Origin: Cafeteria roenbergensis
Taxonomy: Eukaryota; Sar; Bigyra; Bicosoecida; Cafeteriaceae
Direction of reading: 5' to 3'
Assembly: GCA_008330645.1 (NCBI GenBank)
Contig: VLTN01000012.1
Span: 589,135-653,134, forward strand
Length of the DNA stretch: 64,000 nt
A program made the translations under genes and the position numbers. The notes beneath the pieces were generated by a model. The model was not told the origin of the DNA, made no database searches, and saw only the letters and a program-made list of their open reading frames with translations. Positions 58,901 through 64,000 of the stretch are shown here, piece by piece (position 1 is the stretch's first letter; every line of letters starts with the position of its first letter).

Positions 58901-60366
58901 GAACCCTGCTTCTCGTGGCAGCCATCGCCTTCCGCGTCTCCCAAGCGGCCAAGCGGCGTGCACGTGCCGCGCAAGGATTTCGGCAGAGCACAGCTCCAAC
59001 GCTTGCCGTCGCCCAGCTGGAGCGAGCCGCCCCCTGCAACAGGTTGGATGCGGCCTCCGATGCCCCCAGCACAGGACGAGCGGAGCCCGCCGCGGGCTGG
59101 GTGCGGAGTGTGCAGACCTGGTCGCTCATCGCCGCCATGCTGCTGACCTTCGTTGTGCAGTCCTCAAGCACCAGAACCGCCCTGCGGTTGCTGACGTGTG
59201 TGGGCATCGGCGACATTGACTGGGAAGTCCAGAACGTGGCAACTGAGTGTGAATACGGCGGTCCGCCGACGCTCCCAGGAGTGCGGTGCGGCGACGGCCG
59301 CGGCGCCATTCTGCAGGCGGCGCAAGCAAACGGTGCTATCCGCCGCCACCTTGCAGCTGATCTTGGAATCGACTGCACCGACCGCGAGGCGCAACCATAC
59401 ATCTATGGCCTGGGACTGACGTCCTTTCTCGCGTACGGTCTGGGCGTGCCGCTTGCGGGCGTCTTGCTGCTCATTGCCTACCGAAAGCGGCTTGACGACG
59501 CTTCGATCCAGGCTCGCCTTGGCTTCCTGTATCTCAGCTTCCGCCCGCACGGGTACCTGTGGGAGAATCTGGTGATTCTGAGGAAGACTCTGCTTGCTGT
59601 CAGCACTGTGTTCCTAGCGCCGCTCGGACCAAGCATTCAAGCCACCGCTTCGTCGCTCGTGCTGGGTGGGTTCATTGCCGCGCAGGCGGCGGCAAGGCCC
59701 TACAAAGCCAAGCTCCTGAATCAAGCAGAGCTTGCCTCGTTGTTGGCCTGCCACGCCACGATGCTGGGAGGCCTCATGCTGGCGGCGGTCTCCCCGGCCG
59801 AGTCGCCGGGGTTCTTCGGCGGCGTTGCTGCCGCTGTGGTTGCTGTGAACGTGGCGTGTCTTGCCATGTTTGCCCGTGCGTTCTTGTGGGCTCTGCACAA
59901 GGACGGCATCGTGTCGTGTGAGGCAGCCCGGGCCACGTCGCTTGGGAGCTGCTGCCGAGCGCGCGGGCCGGCCAGACCCATCAAGGCCACCTCCACCGCA
60001 GGCCTAGGCCAGGGCTGGCGCCAGACGAGTCCCATCGGTAGCGCGGTTCGTCAGCAAGCAACCCCACCGAGCGTGCCGGAGCAACCTGACACCAAAGGCC
60101 TGGGCACCCGAAACCCGACTCTGCAAGCCGGCAGCGCCAAGGCTGAACTTGGCCAGGGAGGGAGCAAGTCTGTGAGGGGCGGACCGCATTCCCCCGTCTC
60201 CAGGCAGGAGCGAGCAACATCATTGCAGAGACAACGCGGCCTCAGGTCGCAGTCTGGGCCAGAAGCTGGCCTCAATAGCACACTTGCAGCGTCCAGAGTG
60301 CGGCGCGATGAAGACGCTGTCGAACGCGCGGCGATGGCCCCGTCGCGACGTCGCAAGGGTGACTGA
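49966..60366 (+). CDS. giant multi-TM surface receptor: FG-GAP repeats, many IPT/TIG domains, Cys-rich module, 7-9 TM segments
   Basis: 3466 aa, single exon, from the first in-frame ATG; the start is uncertain. An Arg-rich lead precedes a hydrophobic signal-like helix (TLWLVAWALAAALG, about 65). FG-GAP/integrin-alpha-like repeats follow at about 115, 263, 340 and 411; two carry Ca2+ loops (GDLDGNGFGDL, GDIDGDGSPDL). From about 600 to 2450 at least ten IPT/TIG-like beta-sandwich units are recognisable by SP-x-GxxxG-x-x-V-x-G-GFG and V-GG-x-x-C patterns. A Cys-rich ephrin-receptor-like module (CHTCPVGAGCGPG, GHGGPLCALCEKGFALSG, about 2560-2680) precedes TM1 (about 2694) and a bundle of further TMs. 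The bundle holds LGFLYLSFRPHGYLWENLVILRK, a segment typical of protist giant membrane proteins. The cytosolic tail (~170 aa) is basic and Ser-rich. It is likely an adhesion or sensing receptor; the ligand is unknown. Confidence 0.8.
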   Translation: MAASPRPLPCCPSGSRASAKGWQQARWAKSQLAQQLRSCRSPHRARPPRPRRAPRAVAAAQGGRTLWLVAWALAAALGTSPAHGAATGLRSVNLPIMEAGTAVRIPPATSASGYAGFGSCFALMGDLDGNGFGDLMVGHRGAGSFVGSGAVDILYLAKGGAVKSRVTHSKTAGAFQYRTRDLDLLGDACVCSLDTDLDGDSSTIECFVSATGDWTGGVAYERYAQGAVWSVRFTKSSGASAISPVAFNNAYLPIRNLGFVNNFEFGSALAILGGSASALRLAVGMQGHSIDSNGDRDGKVHILTISSSGRAVSGVGPALSRESSNMPSAIKTALSSSRDLYIGAALVSAGDIDGDGSPDLFVGAFGVTGIRTKQGAILLFLLTPSGDLKSADLLRFHEDVPTISSVYTGAADVGKSLAGTGDLLGTGGQVFLTGLPIAYSSTTTESGGVLTFAVDGAQRFPNFTAVQLSTGDDSASFSAAAREHDQLGMVVGVARGTLDGGIAPIPAGGVSIPYSNGTDWDSIVVLLGGEVQRNAVVLAELRVQRPSLALPHAAGSGVPLHGADDGPATLQTALCCFAPLPAESQLQLPTALRITARIDGRGVPIDTSVPPNVSLVVPEPVVAASIPPEFGQATAYPGLSKSQPALVSPSQGLVSTPGAEVLCADAAWDKVSPSGVEANLTCSPPGGIGHGFAVRVRWSVRSAPAGLLTRHRITTSHRYVAMSPPQLTGLELPPEQSRSRNLDAAPWSFNVTGTGFGQEQAGQRVVVDGVQCRLTTFLGPGRLRCSLPPSRLDARSRGFVTVRVEAGGQVSIGGLPLRLAPPGIGCAIIPAPAAQGEAASLDPARPTNITIVGRNFGNDTSLRVSGLLVGGAPSSPLVFIPEVGAIKTAWVECREPRRQSDTVVTCMLPPVPGAFVRVVAHAIVEDGSGDGGASNEVPTIPDEGDDSSGFAPVGPLCSAPPSGFVAVHASSGASGVVLPFRNSTILSVRRVASAVDGIREQVVVRSGAEEGPVVEVLAGAAAVAEAAAEEASPLSPTAGVLFDVLPSAGGGTLLLAGQGFGNMSLLTSTRVMAAGGDGSLLASSWRLFLVPSPRFVLTPPPAAATPEASDLGAAWALGGPRAPAGTSLALHPACPNANPLPPSEPASPVLPRIEAAAGSTLVLDDTHILVLNSPAGVGWGYVATVEIATGIAAAASAVSGAVPPVSADKILPVGVPRGSLAEPEHVAAARCGLAASAGQEPVPPVPCAGFRRPVVNLASPSRGLSQTARTTVLITGEGFGPPAAASASDLRVWIGCAPCSDASVIDDTRVTCVAELSAGVDLPVTAELGGRIDSGSALVSAHPANASDSRGVASYAEPAVASVVPPYVLGSESITAGPLEVSGVNLGSRADLVREVTVDNVACAGVVWQGPTRLVCGSINTSLLVDGVVVVSVANARSSALARVLDVDAYPRVNVVVSGQEAPASPGLAGTRVVFDVNGMGRDAEVDLASVRVGAYPCARPELSSSGSRLSCTLSGGIGAGLRVHVRTAAGRETAPNGLFSFEPPVVTTAAPLRLLRGAWAGTGPAPADVQDFNVTIRGRALAGHRVAGAGVPAAPTVAIGGIPCAVTSAESFPGAEDLIECSLPPGAWTGDYITVTAAGRSASLRAEFAPAPRVVALSMPSSRPTAQGWELGITVEGVGWHNTSGLASGGGSGVAWDPAPPDVFVGGVPCASLSVPQGSSSTGEAVRELLCQVAPGAGSGLAVELETSTGLRAAAASTVSFDEVVIVDVQPRAVPPGQTNAQTFTLTLSPFPAMPVGTADASSTAGSSIRRNVSLVSVGGVDCPVQSVELTGAAEGGGSAVLVRCRAVVSEASRSVVEVALTGPVSRAGDLRTVVISDPSGFRPSSRPRIVSAEPSDGLAVTGGDVVNVTLASVGAAADVVSALMIGGRAAHIVSSETGEDASTGEALLRLRVRTPVGSGREVVVSAHLVTGLVLGDESSGLGVVVAYDAPQLSSVTWAEPGRALLAGSNLTSVVVRGRSLPPPAVVAALSEVAGSEGLSLQVTDGLGWSAECERGLLEGESDEELRCALLSLVWPLADLGEASTSGVRFVLSIGGFTAASPSLLAIRRPSVVFLLPASGPQSGGFEATVKGSGLGSHPSQVQAVTLAGRPAKVISAADDTSSLTVSVPAGFGSLVPLEVVLANGQRGQASVFSYESPRLSRVSPSYIIHGFRGTLTVTMTGQSLGPDAGAAAAIVAHVGGRACDSVRWVSANEAECAIDVVSDAQFPQRDASLSLASAAFRLEDAFDAMAAPCVEMVTPQTARSGQILLVVGTGFGRVAADVADVRVGSVACSAWSMQSPTALSCVVPPEASHPDGGTFGLPVTVTLASGSRSGAQSAEPGGSCVDVLPGPGGGVSSPPGVAPEALFTYAGRGRSPAVACWGVAGNRQPGFASSVLASWRCVPSGLQAALPEEELTSMDLQLEDVGGGNGTTQTMPPAAIKASRTAADATLADVEAAVARGLPEPARLTSVSTFEFAVSGAPDTPVRIRVRQRNAFGDGPWSAWTEPVPAVCGEGRYLRDVGPVSTWLCHTCPVGAGCGPGTRAGAVATAPGHWRVPFSTHGLGFGDCLPATACVGGTADSGNASASRQGVLAAEIGGASRGRGRSLQAEAHCAAGHGGPLCALCEKGFALSGQKRCQPCGEGPDSALGASAVGLGVLVMASLGVFLVVRRRRNQRRSGAAEVQASSTTSEMGAASRSGFASAGAGLRPAAAAAVHAQRTSGPRLSLTAKLPSPCEGSAGTEAHGRSNPLRVEVPLDSGTVAASLESPASPGCAAAKDWASWHVDRSSRSLDSPSWETESTWESVTATQSPGSSRRHNSKSTSWSGASDAGAGGSKPHRSRSAGARAASQRRSVVPMVLKCLVSYAQTVVIVSKLDVEWPASLLSLFDVFDASSSVSADTLSVDCLLQSPLEAQSIGDRPFVIKAALSLLVPAAVIGTLLLVAAIAFRVSQAAKRRARAAQGFRQSTAPTLAVAQLERAAPCNRLDAASDAPSTGRAEPAAGWVRSVQTWSLIAAMLLTFVVQSSSTRTALRLLTCVGIGDIDWEVQNVATECEYGGPPTLPGVRCGDGRGAILQAAQANGAIRRHLAADLGIDCTDREAQPYIYGLGLTSFLAYGLGVPLAGVLLLIAYRKRLDDASIQARLGFLYLSFRPHGYLWENLVILRKTLLAVSTVFLAPLGPSIQATASSLVLGGFIAAQAAARPYKAKLLNQAELASLLACHATMLGGLMLAAVSPAESPGFFGGVAAAVVAVNVACLAMFARAFLWALHKDGIVSCEAARATSLGSCCRARGPARPIKATSTAGLGQGWRQTSPIGSAVRQQATPPSVPEQPDTKGLGTRNPTLQAGSAKAELGQGGSKSVRGGPHSPVSRQERATSLQRQRGLRSQSGPEAGLNSTLAASRVRRDEDAVERAAMAPSRRRKGD
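49989..50015 (+). other. perfect 12-bp GC-rich hairpin just after the assigned start codon
   Basis: GCCCTGCTGCCC (49989-50000) is the exact reverse complement of GGGCAGCAGGGC (50004-50015), with a CTC loop. It begins 23 nt after the A of ATG 49966. It could hinder translation from that ATG, or mark 5' UTR if the true start is elsewhere. Confidence 0.6.
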
Positions 60367-61274
60367 GAAGGCACTGCATGGGACTGAAGTGGAGAGAGTG
60401 AAGAGAAGCAATGAGTGCGATGATTGGCGTGTTTGAATCACTGCGGGGTCGTGCTTCACGCCGCAACGCAAGCAACTGCCGCGCGCTGCCTCCCACTTGC
60501 ATCGTCGAAAGCAAGGGCTGCTGCTCAACTCGGTGCTCAGCATCATTGGGGGGAGGGGGCGAGAGAGGCGTGTCGCCACACCACACACTCCACCCACCGC
60601 CTCACTAATCACCAATCCAGCGAGTCCATTCCCGATGAGTCACAGATCGCGCGAACCCGCGTACCCTCTCCAGGGTCCCAAGTCCGGCCCGATAACGTCT
60701 CCGGTGAGCCCTGGTGTATGTGACCGTCAGGAGTTGTGGCCATGCATCTGGCAGCGGCCAAAATGGGCACCTGTTAGGTGTTCGGCGCCAGCGGGCTGGG
60801 AGTGGCGGTGCCTTGCTCGGAGACTGCACCCACGATGGCACTGAAGCCTCGCAAGCCACCTCCCAGCCTGCCGTGGGATGGGCGGGAGGGTCATGAATGC
60901 GGCCTGGCTCTCACACAACCTCAAAGCCGATCGCAACGGGCCGTGGAGTGCTGTGCGAACGCTCGCACGGCACGGAAGGCAAAGCGGAGCGCACGCTGCG
61001 CGCGCCTTGCCGGAGAGCTGCTTGTCCTGGCCGCCAACGCAGGCGGGAAGACGAGAGCTCGGGACAGCTCCTGGGTCACGCCGAGGGCACCCCCAGCACG
61101 CTGCAGGGAAGCCGCGTGGCCCAGGAGAGTGTCGAGACTCTGCCAAGTGGCGCGTCTGTTTTGTCGGGGTGCAATCTACGTCTGCGGACAAACATGCACC
61201 CGCCGGTTGAGTCAAACAAACGAATTGCAGCCCGGCAAACCCGCACTCGCCCGCCAAACCCCGCAGCCGCGGAC
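60367..61274. other. intergenic, 908 bp
   Basis: This lies between the receptor stop and the ankyrin-gene start; both genes are plus-strand. It presumably contains the receptor 3' UTR and the ankyrin promoter. Open frames here have no recognisable motif on either strand. Confidence 0.4.
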
Positions 61275-63599
61275 ATGGCCGCTCCTGCAATGGACACAAA
61301 TGACCTGGGAAAGGCCCTTTGGGAGGCGGCGAAGGAGGGGAACACCGCCGAAGCCAGGAGGCTGCTCGACGAGCGGGCGCCCGTGGACTGGCAGAACGAC
61401 GATGCCGTGAGCTCTTGTTGTCACGGCGCGGTGCCCCGCGTCGCCGTGCCCACTGCGCAGGAAAAAGATTCCCCTTGTTCAGCTTGGAGGGCAGCCGGAG
61501 GTGTGTGTCCGGGACTGCGCCAGGCGACATGGGCAAGCCCGAGACAGCTAGCGCAGTCAGGCTTGGAGACAGCCTGGGCGCGTGGGCTGGCGTGGTCTGC
61601 GGCGCTGCGCGTCAGCTAGGGGGGATGTTATGCGTTCCTGCGTTGTGTGCGGTGAGGGGGGAGCGCCGCGGCGTCGCAGGATGGCACTACGGCTCTCATG
61701 GCCGCGGCACGGCATGGCCACAACGACACGGTGGAGCTGCTACTGGACCGCGGCGCCGATCTGGGGGCTACGGGCAGTGTAAGTCAGCCGTTGGGGGCTG
61801 CTGCGCGACGGGTGGCGCCGGGCGCGACGGGCAGGCGCCGTGGCACAGGGGAGAGCAGCCGGTGCAGCTGGGCGCATGCGTCACCAGAGCAGCGAGGTTG
61901 GCAAGCTTGCATATATCCCGGGGGGGCTGCTATGCGTTCCTGCGGTGTGTGATGTGGTGTGGGGGGTATGAGGCGTCGCAGTATGGCACTACGGCTCTGA
62001 CGGCTGCGGCAGCCGGGGGCTCCAAGGCCACGGTGGAGCTGCTTCTGGACCGCGGTGCCGACCTGGCAGCCAAGGACCGTGTGAGTCAGCCGCTTGGAGC
62101 TGCTGCGTGACTGGCGGCGCCGGGCGTGGCGGCCGAGTGCCGTGCCGCGGTGGGAAGCAGACGGGGCCACTGCCCTCATGGGCGAGGAGGCCCAAGGGTG
62201 GGTGGCGCTGCATGTATGTCGGGGGGGCTGCTATGCGTTCCTGCATCGTGTGGCGGTGGCGGTGAGTGGGTGATGTGGCGTCGCAGATGGGCTATACGGT
62301 GCTGATGGCTGCGGCAGCAAGAGGCCACAAGGACACGGTGGAGCTGCTTCTGGACCGCGGTGCCGACCTGGCGGCCAAGGATTCTGTAAGCCAGCCGCTT
62401 GGAGCTGCTGCGTGACTGGTGGCGCCGGGCGTGGCGGGCGAGTGCCGTGCCGCGGTGGGAAGCTGACGGGGCCACTGCCCTCATGGGAGAGGAGGCCCAA
62501 GGGTGGGTGGCGCTGCATGTATGTCGGGGGGGCTGCTATGCGTTCCTGCATCGTGTGGCGGTGGTGGTGAGTGGGTGATGTGGCGTCGCAGATGGGCTAT
62601 ACGGTGCTGATGGCTGCGGCAGCAAGAGGCCACACGGACACGGTGGAGCTGCTTCTGGACCGCGGTGCCGACCTGGCAGCCAGTGACCGTGTGAGTCAGC
62701 CGCTTGGAGCTGCTGCGTGACTGGCGGCGCCGGGCGTGGCGGGCGAGTGCCGTGCCGCGGTGGGAAGCAGACGGGGCCATTGCCCTCATGGGCGAGGAGG
62801 CCCAAGGGTGGGTGGCGCTGCATGTATGTCGGGGGGGCTGCTATGCGTTCCTGCATTGTGTGGCGGTGGTGGTGAGTGGGTGATGTGGCGTCGCAGGATG
62901 GCAAAACTGCGCTGATGCGGGCAGCGTCCAGTGGCAACAAGGACATGGTCAAGCTGCTGCTGGACCGCGGCGCCGACCTGGCGGCCAAGGATTCTGTAAG
63001 CCAGCCGCTTGGAGCTGCTGCGTGACTGGTGGCGCCGGGCGTGGCGGGCGAGTGCCGTGCCGCGGTGGGAAGCAGACAGGGCCACTGCCCGCATGGGTGA
63101 GGAGGCCCAAGGTCGGTGGCGCTGCATGTATGTCGGGGGGGCTGCTATGCGTTCCTGCATCGTGTGGCGGTGGTGGTGAGTGGGGTACGTGACATCGCAG
63201 GGCTGCCGCACGGTGCTGATGGCGGCCGTGGACGGAGGCCGCGTGGACACGGTGGAGCTGCTGCTGGACTGCGGCGCCGACCTGAATTCCAGGGACATGG
63301 TAAGCCAACCGAAATGGCCGGGCTGGCAGCGCATGCTTTGCATGGATTACTGCCCGTTTTTCTGGCACGGTCGGAGGGACATTAAGCGCCCCAGGATGTT
63401 TGGTTCGCTGTGCACGTCGCGCGCAACGGCTGGGCGGCTCATTGTTGTTGCTCTTTGGGGCCATGATTCGAACGTGCTGCAGTCTGGCAATGACGCGTTC
63501 AACTTCTGCATCAACGATTCTTGCGCAAGGGTGCTTCGAAGTGCGGAGCGGATCCAGCGATGGCACCGCCGCCGCCTACTTGTGATGTGGGAACGCTGA
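61275..63599 (+). CDS. ankyrin-repeat protein with one repeat per exon, 8 exons
   Basis: Exons: 61275-61406, 61680-61778, 61982-62080, 62287-62385, 62592-62690, 62897-62995, 63201-63299 and 63483-63599. All introns are GT-AG and phase 0; total 280 aa. Exon 1 encodes a start and an ankyrin-like helix pair (LGKALWEAAKEGNTAEARRL). Exons 2-7 are each exactly 99 nt and each encodes one 33-residue ankyrin repeat of type GTTALMAAA-x-GH-x-DTVELLLDRGADL. Exon 8 encodes a basic C-terminus (ERIQRWHRRRLLVMWER) and stop. Ankyrin stacks bind proteins; the partner is unknown. Introns 2-6 are 203-206 bp and nearly identical. The symmetric phase means any middle exon can be skipped or added without a frameshift, so isoforms with different repeat numbers are possible. 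Unspliced, every intron breaks the frame. Confidence 0.85.
61680..63299 (+). repeat. tandem array of ~305-bp exon-plus-intron units, 6 exons
   Basis: Exon starts are spaced 302, 305, 305, 305 and 304 bp. Each unit is a 99-bp ankyrin exon plus a 203-206-bp intron. By-eye comparison of introns 62081-62286 and 62386-62591 finds about 8 differences in 206 bp. Exons 62592-62690 and 62897-62995 differ at 28 of 99 positions. Confidence 0.9.
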
Positions 63600-64000
63600 T
63601 GCTCTCAGCTGCCTGCTTCAGAGCCGCCAGCGGAACAAAGCCCTGATTCTGAGCATCGATCAGGGGGCTGAGCATCACCTTCTGGTCGGAGCACCGGTTG
63701 GAGTCCACGTGGGGCTCTTCGGCCGTACCCCTGCTGACATGCATGGACGTTGAGAGGCCGCGAGCGGGTGAAGGACCGACGTTGACCTACATGGCTAAAG
63801 TTCGGCGCGGCGAGGACCACACGGAGTCGCCCGAGGGACGGGAGGGAGGGGTCACACGATCGAATCGAGCACACACGCACCACTCGGGGCGCGTGCGTGC
63901 GGCGGGCACGGGTACGGGGGAACGGCTGGTGAGCCCCACGTGGGCTCGAACCGGCGTGCCCGCCCAGAGGGCGAGCCTGCGAGCGAGTCGGACGGCCCGC
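63600..64000. other. 3' flank of the ankyrin gene to window edge
   Basis: No coding sequence is supported. On the minus strand near 63950 there is a B-box-like GGTTCGAGCC, but a tRNA fold could not be confirmed and would be cut by the window edge. Confidence 0.3.

Noticed and set aside
61680-63299. CRISPR-like or satellite array
   Set aside because: The 305-bp period with in-frame 99-bp ankyrin coding units and GT-AG borders is an exon duplication array.
63920-64000. Minus-strand tRNA at the right edge
   Set aside because: A B-box-like GGTTCGAGCC is present, but the T-stem pairs at only two of five positions, position 33 is not T in the best anticodon stem, and the 5' end would be outside the window. 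tRNAscan on extended sequence would decide.

Overview
This window is nuclear DNA from a very GC-rich, gene-dense unicellular eukaryote. The evidence is spliced genes with GT-AG introns (mostly GTGAGY donors, roughly 120-420 bp), mitochondrial presequences, ER signal peptides, a prenylated Rab, a JmjC protein, a kinetochore Rod-like protein and a Swi3/TIPIN protein. Proteins are rich in Ala, Gly and Arg and carry long disordered tails. No plastid or bacterial operon features are visible. The giant FG-GAP/IPT/Cys-rich receptor resembles families common in stramenopiles, and the base composition would fit a bicosoecid or pelagophyte. That placement is inference only.

Layout, left to right: (1) an N-myristoylated EF-hand protein (minus) with a huge disordered tail running off the left edge; (2) a Rab GTPase (minus, 4 exons) divergent from (3) a two-TM Vma12/TMEM199-like protein with 11 tandem 9-residue repeats; (4) an acyl-protein thioesterase (minus) divergent from (5) a CaaX-box protein; (6) a DEG/ENaC-like channel (minus); (7) a DUF4336 protein (minus) divergent from (8) a mitochondrial membrane protein; (9) N-acetylglucosamine kinase (minus, 3 exons) divergent from (10) a Rad7-like LRR protein, followed by (11) a TMEM128-like protein; (12) an 11-kb single-exon Rod/KNTC1-like gene (minus); (13) a ZIP transporter (minus) divergent from (14) mitochondrial D-2-hydroxyglutarate dehydrogenase; (15) a TIPIN/Swi3/Csm3 protein (minus) divergent from (16) a claudin-like tetraspan protein; (17) a JmjC protein with a signal peptide (minus) divergent from (18) a LENG8/Thp3-like SAC3 protein; (19) a 10-kb receptor gene; (20) an eight-exon ankyrin gene built from tandemly duplicated exon-intron units.

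Most genes lie in close divergent pairs (about 190-580 bp apart) that could share promoters, or in convergent pairs. The genes do not form one pathway. Several concern genome maintenance (Rad7, Swi3/TIPIN, Rod, Thp3); others concern membrane traffic, metal transport, lipid-modified signalling and mitochondrial metabolism.

The most unusual items are the ankyrin array, whose ~205-bp introns are much more similar to each other than the exons they separate; the DEG/ENaC-like channel; and the two giant genes. All exon structures were assigned by eye from splice motifs, reading phase and family resemblance, with no transcript or database support.
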